From Paenibacillus tianmuensis (GTDB taxonomy: Bacteria; Bacillota; Bacilli; Paenibacillales; NBRC-103111): 64,000 nucleotides of DNA. The stretch is from NCBI RefSeq assembly GCF_900100345.1, contig NZ_FMTT01000013.1, forward strand, positions 62,001 through 126,000, given 5' to 3'. The first letter of the stretch is position 1; each line of letters begins with the position of its first letter. The position numbers and the translations under genes are program-made. A model generated the notes under the pieces. That model was not told where the DNA came from and did not search any database. It saw only the letters and a list, made by a program, of their open reading frames with translations. Shown here piece by piece: positions 44,952-52,647 of the stretch.

Positions 44952-46267
44952 TCTGCACCGTTCCTCTCCGAAACCATCTTCTGAATATAGGCGGCCAGCG
45001 CCTTAACCTCCTCATCCGTTCCCGCAAAAGGCGGCATAACGGGGCGGACATTGTGCATCTGAGGGATGAAGGCAGCGAGCGCTTCCTCGCTCCAGCCCTT
45101 CGCCCTTTCCGTCATGACCCGGCTGCGCCGGGGACCGTCGATGCTGTGACAGGCGATGCACTGCATGCGGAACAGCTCCTCCCCGGCCTGGGGCTTGTTC
45201 GCCTCCGTCACCTCACGGACCGGAGAAAGCTTCGCTTGCGCCAGCGCGCCCTCCTTGTGAAACCGCTCGAGATCCGTTTTCAGCACGCCGTTGGCGTACA
45301 TATAATTGTAAATGACATACGGCTTGCGAATATTTTCCCGGATGATCTCGAATTCGGTAATCAGCAGCAGCGAGAATGCCGCCGTGAATACGGTGAGCAC
45401 AACCGGATACTTCGTTCGGCCGTCCATCAGCATGACGCCGAGCACGAACATAAGCAGCAGCCCGAGCACGTTGATAAAAGCGAACGTGAAGTCGCTCATG
45501 CCCGACGCCCAGACGACCAGCGTTTGCGCTTGATCGGGCAGCGTCTTTAAATACCACCACCCGGATACGAGCATCAGCGGCACGGAAACGACGAGCCATT
45601 TGCCGTACAGCTTCAAGACGATGTGGCGGTCAAGCGAGTCTTTCACAAACCATCGGTTCAGCGGCGTCAATACCGCAACCCCCAGCGTGATGGCGGCAAA
45701 GGTGCGGAACAGCGTCGAAGGCACCCAAGTCGTATTCAGAAACGCGCTCCAGAACGACAGCGTCTCGACCCAATCGCCCGGATTGATCTGGGCGGCCAAA
45801 ATGCCTGTAATGATCACCAGCGTGAACCAGGACATGACGCACAAGGCGAGGCCGGTCCACAAATGCAGCTTTTTCTTCTCTCCCTTCCAGCGGTCCCATG
45901 TGTAAAAATACGTCAACAGCAAGACGACTTCCGATACAAACACCAGCCATTCCGTAAACCAGGCCCAATGAAAAATACGCAGCAGCGAACCGATCGCATT
46001 GGGCAGTATAACGGTCGTTGTGAACCAAATGCCTACTCCCGTCATCGCTCCCGCCGTCGTCGTGATGATCAGAATCCATTTGCTCAGCCATCTGGCGTAC
46101 GCCTCCAGCCTTTCGTTACCTCTCTTGAAAGCCACATACTCAATGGATACCATAAGAACGGACCCGCCGATGGCTACGGCATGATTGATCATGACGTGCA
46201 GCACCGCCATCATGCCGATCAGGTTGCCGTTGCCGACCCAACCGAAATCGATTGTCGGAAATTCCAC
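44948..46267 (-). CDS. Divergent CydA-like oxidase subunit with fused C-terminal cytochrome c (439 aa)
   Basis: The first 340 residues hold about nine membrane spans with conserved His and Glu (LHVMINHAVAIGG, WFTEWLVFVSEVVLL), reminiscent of cytochrome bd subunit I. The final 80 residues are a class I cytochrome c domain with CIACH (haem c attachment) and MPPFAG (axial Met). Standard CydA has neither this domain nor, as far as I can see here, lacks its Q-loop; the loop is not evident in this protein. The fusion suggests a quinol or cytochrome oxidoreductase that passes electrons through haem c on the outer face. AAAGGGAG lies 9 bases before the GTG at 46267; the longer TTG frame runs through a hairpin and is unlikely. 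Confidence 0.78.
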   Translation of the reverse strand: MEFPTIDFGWVGNGNLIGMMAVLHVMINHAVAIGGSVLMVSIEYVAFKRGNERLEAYARWLSKWILIITTTAGAMTGVGIWFTTTVILPNAIGSLLRIFHWAWFTEWLVFVSEVVLLLTYFYTWDRWKGEKKKLHLWTGLALCVMSWFTLVIITGILAAQINPGDWVETLSFWSAFLNTTWVPSTLFRTFAAITLGVAVLTPLNRWFVKDSLDRHIVLKLYGKWLVVSVPLMLVSGWWYLKTLPDQAQTLVVWASGMSDFTFAFINVLGLLLMFVLGVMLMDGRTKYPVVLTVFTAAFSLLLITEFEIIRENIRKPYVIYNYMYANGVLKTDLERFHKEGALAQAKLSPVREVTEANKPQAGEELFRMQCIACHSIDGPRRSRVMTERAKGWSEEALAAFIPQMHNVRPVMPPFAGTDEEVKALAAYIQKMVSERNGAE

Positions 46268-46285
46268 CTTCCCGCACTCCCTTTC

Positions 46286-46327
46286 TATAAAAAAAATAAT
46301 CCTTGCCGCAAGCGACAAGAATTATTG
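46286..46327 (-). terminator. Hairpin plus T-run between the DUF6262 gene and the cyd-like genes
   Basis: On the minus strand AATAATTCTTGTCG-CTTG-CGGCAAGGATTATT folds and is followed by eight T, a classic terminator shape. It ends only about 20 bases before the GTG of the CydA-like gene, so it lies in or next to that gene's leader. It may simply end the DUF6262 transcript or act as an attenuator. Confidence 0.7.
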
Positions 46328-46405
46328 TATAGAAATCGTTTTCGTTCAAAATGACTCTCTAGGGCTAATATATTGATAAAAAAATGAACAAATACGTTAT
46401 TTACT

Positions 46406-46744
46406 TTAAATAATTACCGGTATCTTCGATTTTCTCAGAATTTCTTGCAGTCTCCGCACTTCTTTTCGCAACTTCTCGTTCTCTTCCTCCAGCCGTTGCG
46501 TAAGCCTGCATGTCCCGTCCGTTTCCGTCGGTTCTGGCCTGCGCAGCCGCTCGATTTTGTCGCGAAGCTCAGGATGGGTATACAGAAACGGCTTGGACAC
46601 GCCAGCCTCGATCGATACGGTATTGAAATTAATCTTCAGCTTTTCCTTCCTCAACCGTTCAATAGCTGATACGGCCTTGCGGTACGCTTCAACCGTCTTT
46701 TGCTCGCTGAATTTTTTAATCCCTTCGACATTTCTACGCTGCAT
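46406..46744 (-). CDS. Tn554 TnpC-like protein (DUF6262, 112 aa)
   Basis: A small protein reading MQRRNVEGIKKFSEQKT, then a helix-turn-helix-like INFNTVSIEAGVSKPFLYTHPELRDKI, then a coiled coil (RLEEENEKLRKEVRRLQEIL). This is the layout of TnpC, the third transposition protein of Tn554-type elements. The recombinases TnpA and TnpB are not present nearby, so it is an orphan, either a remnant of an element or a domesticated DNA-binding protein. The ATG at 46744 has GGGAGG 7 bases upstream; the longer frame is not supported. Confidence 0.75.
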   Translation of the reverse strand: MQRRNVEGIKKFSEQKTVEAYRKAVSAIERLRKEKLKINFNTVSIEAGVSKPFLYTHPELRDKIERLRRPEPTETDGTCRLTQRLEEENEKLRKEVRRLQEILRKSKIPVII

Positions 46745-46805
46745 AAGGCTGCCTCCCTGCATTTTGTTCTTTTCGCGAAACCTCGTCTTTATTATAACGA
46801 ATGAC

Positions 46806-46850
46806 AAAAGGCGAAAAATGACCCCTTTGAGTCAATTTTCCGCCTTTTTT
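46806..46850 (-). terminator. Intrinsic terminator of the histidine kinase gene
   Basis: A long interrupted hairpin between AAAGGCGGAAAATTGAC and GTCATTTTTCGCCTTTT on the minus strand, starting 25 bases after the kinase stop. Both arms end in A/T runs, so it could work in either direction. Confidence 0.8.
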
Positions 46851-46875
46851 ATGAACAAACGATGGATGACCGTCT

Positions 46876-47751
46876 TCAACGTCCTTCTGCCCGGATTACT
46901 CCCTTATGCTCGAATGCTGCGTCATCCGACTTGTTTATGGTCAGTACGGTGTGCCCGTTCTCTCTGCCGAGAGCGAACGTCCAACCCATCTTGGTTGCGC
47001 GATCTTGGATGATTTTCAAGCCGTAGCCGTTCTTCTTGGACAACGGATCGGATACGAAGCCTTGACCGTCGTCCGCAACCGTACACCTCCAACCGTCACC
47101 CGGTCCGTGGGCGTCCTTGCCTTGTATCCAGACGTTCGCCGCCGCCGCATGCTTGAAGACATTGATTAACGCCTCGCGCAGTGTAGCGTACAGCTCCACC
47201 TTTTCTTTCACGGTCATGCGCTCCTCGGACAGCTCCCATTCCAAGTGGACGGCTATGCCGGTATCTTTCCTGAAATCCGCGATCAGATGCTGGATGGATT
47301 CCATCCATGGCTGCGCTTGCGGCACGACCGGATACCGCAAGCCGTTGATCGCCTGACGGACATAGTCGTTCACTTCATGCACGGTTTTCCGCAGGCTTTG
47401 ATACAACTCTCCCATCGGAGCCGCATGGCTTTGCTCCATCCGGTCCACACGGACCGATAATAGAAATAACGATTGGGCGATGCCGTCATGAAGCTCCGAA
47501 GCCACCTTCTCTCGCTCCTCCAAAGCCGCCTTCGCCGCCCGCTCCTGCTGCAGCTGCTCCTGCAATTGCTCCATCAGCGCGAACAGCTTCCGAAGCAGCG
47601 TCATCGTGACGAGGTAAACCAGCAAAGGTGCCAGCCAATTACCCAAATCCATTGAAATGTAAGGAAGCAAAAACGCATGCCGGACATACTCCCATATCCC
47701 GATCGTTAGCGTAGGAATGATCAAAATTAAGCTTTTCAAATGTTTATACAA
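46876..47751 (-). CDS. Sensor histidine kinase, NarL/DesK class (about 291 aa)
   Basis: Two N-terminal membrane spans, a coiled linker (LMEQLQEQLQQERAAKAALEE), the H-box SELHDGIAQSLFLL (His about 88), and an ATPase domain with an N-box (LREALINVFKHAAA) and G-box (VADDGQGF). This is the HisKA_3 class that normally phosphorylates a LuxR/NarL-type regulator. No response regulator gene lies next to it, so it is an orphan in this window. There is almost no extracytoplasmic domain, so it probably senses membrane state or an internal signal. The start is uncertain: GGGAGG precedes two TTG codons (47757 and 47751), and the frame also opens at a GTG at 47790. Confidence 0.85.
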   Translation of the reverse strand: MYKHLKSLILIIPTLTIGIWEYVRHAFLLPYISMDLGNWLAPLLVYLVTMTLLRKLFALMEQLQEQLQQERAAKAALEEREKVASELHDGIAQSLFLLSVRVDRMEQSHAAPMGELYQSLRKTVHEVNDYVRQAINGLRYPVVPQAQPWMESIQHLIADFRKDTGIAVHLEWELSEERMTVKEKVELYATLREALINVFKHAAAANVWIQGKDAHGPGDGWRCTVADDGQGFVSDPLSKKNGYGLKIIQDRATKMGWTFALGRENGHTVLTINKSDDAAFEHKGVIRAEGR

Positions 47752-47867
47752 CGACAAAAATCCTCCCGGATATGAACTCGGCGCAACCACGCTCCTTCAT
47801 CTAAACATAATTAAGCACCCGTGCCTATGACTCGCCGGAGCTATCTTTTCTAACGAAAAACGCCTGC

Positions 47868-47902
47868 AAAAAAAAAAATCCCTGCCGCCTTCGGCAAGGA
47901 TT
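47868..47902 (-). terminator. Intrinsic terminator of the cobalamin transport operon
   Basis: CCTTGCCG-AAGG-CGGCAGGG on the minus strand, followed by ATT and a run of about ten T, 20 bases after the methyltransferase stop. Confidence 0.9.
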
Positions 47903-47922
47903 ATGGTATAGATACAGCCCGA

Positions 47923-49014
47923 TCAGCGCTTCTTCGCCAAGATCGTGAAGGACGCGGCCGCCGCGTGCGCGTTCATTCCGGTGTCCGTTCCGACCGGAAA
48001 GCTTCCTGCGCGCCACGCTTCCGGCCTGTAGGGCAACATCGTCGTGCCGAGACGTCCTTCGGACTCCAGCGTCTCCAAGGTTTCGTCCGGCTTCAGGTCG
48101 GACACGACCCGGTCAAGCCCGCTCGGAAGCACGGTGCTCCACGGCTTGCTGCCGCCTTCGTTTTCCACGAGACCGATCACCTCGAAGCCCTCCGACTCCA
48201 GCAGCAGCACGAGCTCCTTCGGCGTCATCAGGGCCAATTCCCGCTCCACCCGGTATCTGGGCTGCTCCAAGCCTTGCACGAACGTTTCGTAGGTGGAGGT
48301 CAGCCGGTAGATTTGACGCCGCAGCGACGTTTCCCCTTCCACGTGCTTGTAGACGATTTTATCCTTCGGCAGCACCTTGCGCTGCACCGTCTTCCAGCTC
48401 GCTTGCGCGGGTGGCAGCAGCAGTTCCACGGCAAGCAGCCCTTGGGGAACCAGATGGTTCCGGATGTTCCCAAGCACGGTCCGGTGCTCACTCATCCGGG
48501 TCACATGCTGGATAACCCCCTCGGGGCATAGAACATGCGTGAACGTCTCCGCAAGCTCCAGCTCCAGTATGTCCTGTTCCACCAGTTTCAACGTGTCCGC
48601 ACGGTCCTTAAGCACGCGATTACGCTTCGTTTCCGCGAGCTTCAGCATGTCGGTACTCCGGTCCACGCCGCATACCCGAATGCCGTGCTGCGCCAGCTCG
48701 ACCGCGATTCGGCCGGTGCCGGCGCCAAGCTCCAACACGCTGGGCGGCTCGGAGAAACCGGCGGCGGTGCCCATGATCCAGTCGCGGGCAAAGACAATGC
48801 CAGCTTTCCCGACGAACTGGTCGTACAGCTCCGCTTCCAGCCCCGCATACGGCGCGTTGGCGCGCGGCTCGTGCCGCACGCCCTGCAAGCCGCATCGCGA
48901 ACAGACCGTTCCGGCCAAAGCCCCGATCGCCACGCCCGCAGGCACCCCGTTGCGGCAATCGCCGAACCACTCGTCATAAATATAATGGCAAATTGAACAT
49001 TCCGTTGTCGTCAA
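47923..49014 (-). CDS. Rubredoxin-like domain fused to a SAM-dependent methyltransferase (363 aa)
   Basis: The first 45 residues follow the rubredoxin pattern: CSICHYIYD, GDCRNGVPAG, then CSRCG, with four Cys for one iron (or zinc). A class I methyltransferase follows, with motif I VLELGAGTGRIAVEL and VDRSTDMLKLA, then a C-terminal region of about 120 residues. It is the last gene of the riboswitch-controlled ABC transport operon and starts 21 bases after the binding-protein gene, so its job is probably linked to cobalamin or a related corrinoid or metal ligand. The rubredoxin part lacks the usual Trp-Val-Cys-Pro around the second Cys pair (it reads GTVCSRC), so a structural zinc role is possible. 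The substrate is unknown. Confidence 0.8.
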   Translation of the reverse strand: MTTTECSICHYIYDEWFGDCRNGVPAGVAIGALAGTVCSRCGLQGVRHEPRANAPYAGLEAELYDQFVGKAGIVFARDWIMGTAAGFSEPPSVLELGAGTGRIAVELAQHGIRVCGVDRSTDMLKLAETKRNRVLKDRADTLKLVEQDILELELAETFTHVLCPEGVIQHVTRMSEHRTVLGNIRNHLVPQGLLAVELLLPPAQASWKTVQRKVLPKDKIVYKHVEGETSLRRQIYRLTSTYETFVQGLEQPRYRVERELALMTPKELVLLLESEGFEVIGLVENEGGSKPWSTVLPSGLDRVVSDLKPDETLETLESEGRLGTTMLPYRPEAWRAGSFPVGTDTGMNAHAAAASFTILAKKR

Positions 49015-49035
49015 CGCCGCTCCTCCTGACGCATT

Positions 49036-50043
49036 TTAGTTAAATTTTTCGGGATAAAAGCCCTTCGCCATTTTTTCCAAAGCCGTCATGTTTCTTACCC
49101 CTTCGAACACGTCGGAAAGCGGCATGATGACGAACTTGTTGTTTTTGATGGCCGTTACGTTCGCCAAAGCCGGGAGGCTCTGCAAAAACTTAATCTTCTC
49201 CGCAGCCGACGGCTTGTCGTAGTCGAAAATCAGAATAACCTCCGGGTCGCGCTTGACGACTTCCTCCCAGCTGACCTTCGCCCAGCCTTTTTCGACATCG
49301 TCGAATATATTTTTACCGCCCGCAAGCTGGATCAATTGCGTCGACAACGACTTACCTGCCGTATAGGCCGTGTCTTGTCCGCTGTCAAAAGCAAATATTC
49401 GCAGCGGCTTCTCCGGCTGACCGACCTTCGTTTGAATCTCCTTTACTTTCGCTTTCATCGAGTCGATGAAAGCGTCGGCCTTGGCCTGCACGTTGAAGAT
49501 GCGCCCGATATTCGCAATATCCTCATACACGTCCTCCAGCGTGCCGAACGGCACATACGTCCCTTTGGCCACATAGGCCTCGATTCCTTTTTCCTTCAAC
49601 GCTTCGACGGTGCCGACGGCTTTTTCAACAAAGGCGGTTTTGCGGCCGTAGACGAAATCCGGCTCTACGCCCAGCAGTACCTCCTGCGAAGGATATTTTG
49701 CCGCCAACACCGGAATCGCGGCGTACTTCTCCTTTAGTTCCGGGAGAATCTCGTCGTCCATATACGCGGTGCCGACCATCGATTTCTCCAAGCCGAGCGA
49801 CAGCATAATTTCCGTCGTATGCTGGTTTAAGCTGACGGCCCGCTTGGGCGCTTCCTTGAAGGTGAGCGTGCGGCCCATATTTTCTATTGTCACGGGGCTG
49901 TAGGCCGCCGTCTTGGGCGCACCGTTCTGCGGGTTGTCCCCGCTTGCCGCCGGGCTTTTCGACGTCGTTTGACCGCAAGCGGCCAAGAGAAGCAGCGAAA
50001 AGACAAACAGCAGAGATAGAGCAGTAGCTAAGATGCGTTTCAT
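49036..50043 (-). CDS. btuF: Cobalamin-type ABC transporter substrate-binding lipoprotein (BtuF-like)
   Basis: 335 residues with a signal sequence and lipobox LLAACG (Cys23), then a two-lobe helical-backbone binding protein of the FecB/BtuF class (KRAVSLNQHTTEIMLSLGL, GVEPDFVYG). The ATG overlaps the ATPase stop (ATGA). Without context it would be called iron-siderophore binding; the cobalamin riboswitch at the head of the operon makes a corrinoid the likelier ligand. Confidence 0.85.
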   Translation of the reverse strand: MKRILATALSLLFVFSLLLLAACGQTTSKSPAASGDNPQNGAPKTAAYSPVTIENMGRTLTFKEAPKRAVSLNQHTTEIMLSLGLEKSMVGTAYMDDEILPELKEKYAAIPVLAAKYPSQEVLLGVEPDFVYGRKTAFVEKAVGTVEALKEKGIEAYVAKGTYVPFGTLEDVYEDIANIGRIFNVQAKADAFIDSMKAKVKEIQTKVGQPEKPLRIFAFDSGQDTAYTAGKSLSTQLIQLAGGKNIFDDVEKGWAKVSWEEVVKRDPEVILIFDYDKPSAAEKIKFLQSLPALANVTAIKNNKFVIMPLSDVFEGVRNMTALEKMAKGFYPEKFN

Positions 50044-50846
50044 GAAATTAAGGCTCCTTTTGGTGTCAAATGAGATAGCAGCGATTCGGGAAAATACGTA
50101 ATGCTGAGCTTCCGGGTCACCGGATGCACGGCCAGCTGCGCGTTCACGCCGAACACCTGGCGCAGCAGCTCCGCCGACATCACTTCTTCGGGCGTGCCCG
50201 AAGCGTACACTTTGCCCGCATTCATCACAATCAGCCGGTCGCAGAAATAACTGGCCATGTTCAGATCGTGCAGCGCGGATAATGCGGTCATTCCGAGCGT
50301 TTTGACCAAGTCCATCATTTGCAGCTGATGCCGGATATCCAAGTGGTTCGTCGGCTCGTCCATGATCAAAAATTGCGACTGCTGAGCCAGCGCCCGGGCG
50401 ATCAGCACGCGCTGCTTCTCTCCTCCGGATAAGCTGGAGAAGCTCCGCCGCGCATACGATTCCATCCCCACGCGCTCCAGCGCTACGCTGACCATGGCGT
50501 CGTCTTCCCGCGTATCTGCGGCAAACATCCGTTTGTGCGGATGGCGTCCCATGAGTACGATATCCCGTACCGTAAAATCAAATGCCGACGACGTCTCTTG
50601 ACTGACGACGGCCATCCGCTGCGCCGTTTCCTTATGGGTTAGCTCGGACAGCTGCTGCCCGTCCAAGGAAATCCACCCTGCTTGGGGTTTCAGCACGCGG
50701 TATATATTTTTGAGCAGCGTCGATTTGCCGCTTCCGTTCGGACCGATAATGCCGACAAATTCGCCGGGATGGACCTGCAGGTCCACGCCTTGAATGATAG
50801 GCTCTCCCTTCACGTCGTAGGAGAGTCCTTGAACCTCCACCTTCAT
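50040..50846 (-). CDS. btuD: ABC transporter ATPase (BtuD/FecE-like)
   Basis: 268 residues with Walker A GPNGSGKST, Q-loop VVSQET, signature LSGGEKQR, Walker B FLIMDEP and the H-loop ALHDLN. It drives import through the permease encoded 20 bases upstream, and overlaps the binding-protein gene by four bases. The sequence cannot by itself separate cobalamin from ferric-siderophore import; the riboswitch decides. Confidence 0.92.
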   Translation of the reverse strand: MKVEVQGLSYDVKGEPIIQGVDLQVHPGEFVGIIGPNGSGKSTLLKNIYRVLKPQAGWISLDGQQLSELTHKETAQRMAVVSQETSSAFDFTVRDIVLMGRHPHKRMFAADTREDDAMVSVALERVGMESYARRSFSSLSGGEKQRVLIARALAQQSQFLIMDEPTNHLDIRHQLQMMDLVKTLGMTALSALHDLNMASYFCDRLIVMNAGKVYASGTPEEVMSAELLRQVFGVNAQLAVHPVTRKLSITYFPESLLSHLTPKGALIS

Positions 50847-50865
50847 CTTCTTGGTCCCCTCCTCT

Positions 50866-51948
50866 CTAGAACGAGTATGAGCTGCGGCGCAGCAGCCAAA
50901 TGAAGAACGGTCCTCCGCACAGCGCCGTCACGATCCCGACCGGAAGCTCCTCCGGCGCAATGACGAGCCGCGCGAACACGTCGGCCCAGATCATAAACGA
51001 TGCCCCGAGCAATACGCTGACCGGCAAAACGCGGCGGTGATCGGAACCGACCATCAGCCGGACCAAGTGCGGGATCATCAAGCCGATAAACCCGATGGCC
51101 CCGCTCACGGCAACGATCACCCCCGTCAGCAAGGAGGTCAGAATAACCAGAACTTTGCGGAAGCGGTCCATGTTTACCCCCAAGGTCACGGCCGTCTCTT
51201 CCCCCATGAGCAACGCGTTCAGCGAGCGGTATTGGAGCAGCAAATACAGCGTACCGGCGACCACAATAAAGGACGGAAACGTCAAGTAGCTCCATTTGGC
51301 CCCGGTCAGGCTTCCCATCATCCAGAACATCGCCGAGCGAATGCCTTCTTCCTTGGGAGCCATCGTGACGACGAAGTTGGTCAGGGCCGACAGCATCATG
51401 GATACCGCAATACCGGCCAGCAGCAAGCGGGTATTGGACAGCGTGCCTCCTACGCGTGCCAGCATGTACACTAAAGCAATGGCAGTTAACGAACCGATAA
51501 AAGCCGACACCGATAAAGCATACTGCCCGAACAGCTGAAAAGCTCCGAATAAAATGACGAGCGTGGCGGCAGCGGAAGCCCCCGAAGACACTCCCAGAAT
51601 ATACGGGTCCGACAGCGGGTTGCGGGTCAAGGCCTGAATCGCGGTGCCCACCACAGCCAGTCCGCCTCCGACGACGGCGCCAAGCAGCACGCGCGGGAAG
51701 CGGATATCCCAGACGATGTTGCCCTGCGCCTTGGACCAATCCGGCTCCAACCACCCATCCAGTCCGGGGATATGCGAGAAGGCAATTTTCCAGACGGTCG
51801 CCGGTTCGATACGTACCGGTCCCAACATGACCGCGAGCGTAACCGAACCGAGCAAAATTCCGAACAGCCCCAGCAGCACCAACGGGAAACGTCCTTCGGC
51901 TGCGGTTCGTTCCGCCCGCGCAGACTTCTCTTGTATTATGCTGCTCAT
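50866..51948 (-). CDS. btuC: ABC transporter permease (BtuC/FecCD family)
   Basis: 360 residues with about ten spans and FecCD landmarks (VLLGAVVGGGLAVVGTAIQALTRNPLSDPYILGVSSGA, GFIGLMIPHLVR). It is the membrane channel of the importer. The ATG at 51948 follows a GGGGGGAG site at 5 bases; the frame also opens at a TTG at 51981, but that falls inside the terminator hairpin. It is the first gene after the riboswitch. Confidence 0.92.
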   Translation of the reverse strand: MSSIIQEKSARAERTAAEGRFPLVLLGLFGILLGSVTLAVMLGPVRIEPATVWKIAFSHIPGLDGWLEPDWSKAQGNIVWDIRFPRVLLGAVVGGGLAVVGTAIQALTRNPLSDPYILGVSSGASAAATLVILFGAFQLFGQYALSVSAFIGSLTAIALVYMLARVGGTLSNTRLLLAGIAVSMMLSALTNFVVTMAPKEEGIRSAMFWMMGSLTGAKWSYLTFPSFIVVAGTLYLLLQYRSLNALLMGEETAVTLGVNMDRFRKVLVILTSLLTGVIVAVSGAIGFIGLMIPHLVRLMVGSDHRRVLPVSVLLGASFMIWADVFARLVIAPEELPVGIVTALCGGPFFIWLLRRSSYSF

Positions 51949-51980
51949 CGGACTCCCCCCTTTTTTCTTAAGTAAAAACA

Positions 51981-52024
51981 AAAAGGAGCATCTCCAACCA
52001 CGATCAGCGGTTAGAAATGCTCCT
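51981..52024 (-). terminator. Riboswitch-linked terminator (attenuator)
   Basis: On the minus strand AGGAGCATTTCTAACC-gctgatcgt-GGTTGGAGATGCTCCT folds, followed by TTTTTG. It lies between the cobalamin riboswitch and the permease start, so cobalamin binding probably ends transcription here. Confidence 0.88.
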
Positions 52025-52120
52025 CCATAAGAGATGACGACCCGATTGACCCATCAAGGTCCCTAATTGCCCTAGCATCCTAACACCTCCCCATTCTCCG
52101 CAGGTTGTAGCAGTGTTGTC

Positions 52121-52312
52121 AAAACAGGCAGGTCTCCTGACTCAGGGTTTCTCCTTCGGCGTCTTCCCGGAAATATGCTCCAGTGACGCTATGCCGAAAA
52201 ATAGCCGGACCTTCCGGCTCCCATTACAGTGGCGGGACCGCGACGGATTTGCACCGTACTTCCCTTTTAAGCTTCAGCTAGTCGCTGAGGCACCTGTTTC
52301 CACCTATTCGGT
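52121..52312 (-). promoter_or_regulatory. Cobalamin (B12) riboswitch
   Basis: The minus strand carries the conserved blocks in order: GGTGCCTCAGC..., GGTGCAAATCC, CGGTCCCGCCACTGTA, CACTGG, and the B12 box AGTCAGGAGACCTGCCT. The spacing matches the AdoCbl riboswitch aptamer. It controls the permease-ATPase-binding protein-methyltransferase operon through the terminator downstream. Confidence 0.95.
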
Positions 52313-52397
52313 TGTCCACAGTAAGTCTATAGCAGTCTGGAAGCCGATGTCAACTGAAATGTTTCATGCCAAGACAACCCGCTCCTATATCATGAAG

Positions 52398-52443
52398 ATT
52401 GCCGCTCCTCCGGCCTTTCGCGCCAGAGGGTTGGCAATCTTTT
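52398..52443 (+). terminator. Unassigned hairpin with T-run
   Basis: AAGATTGCC ... GGCAATCTT followed by TTTC on the plus strand. No plus-strand gene ends here. It sits between the riboswitch promoter region and the promoter of the fascin-like gene and may act as a boundary. Confidence 0.5.
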
Positions 52444-52516
52444 TCATTTCATAGTTCTAACCATTGGTTTTAATAACATATATTGTAATAATTTGCTTCA
52501 AAAGGAGGTGTATGAG

Positions 52517-52573
52517 GTGACACGGATTGTTCCGCGCAAGGATCGTCTGAGGACGACGGGTTTTTACCCTTAA
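52517..52573 (+). CDS. Possible 18-aa cationic leader peptide
   Basis: AAAAGGAGGTG, an excellent ribosome-binding site, lies 8 bases before a GTG that opens MTRIVPRKDRLRTTGFYP and then stops. A TTGGTT / TAATAA promoter-like pair lies just upstream. It could be a leader peptide in the 5' region of the fascin-like gene, or a coincidence; an overlapping ATG gives only two codons. Confidence 0.35.
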   Translation: MTRIVPRKDRLRTTGFYP

Positions 52574-52647
52574 CTCCAAGAGCACGGCACTAAGCGCGAA
52601 GAAGTCAATAGAACAAATAAAAAAAGAATCAAAAGGAGAGTTATCAT

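Noticed and set aside
44948-46318. Standard cytochrome bd quinol oxidase call for the cyd-like pair
   Set aside because: The Q-loop is not evident and a haem c domain is fused, so only a family-level call is justified.
50843-51754. Alternative minus-strand frame over the permease gene
   Set aside because: It is Arg/Gly-rich with no membrane spans, while the overlapping frame is a clear FecCD permease.
49036-51948. Ferric-siderophore importer
   Set aside because: The protein families allow it, but the cobalamin riboswitch and attenuator at the head of the operon point to a corrinoid.
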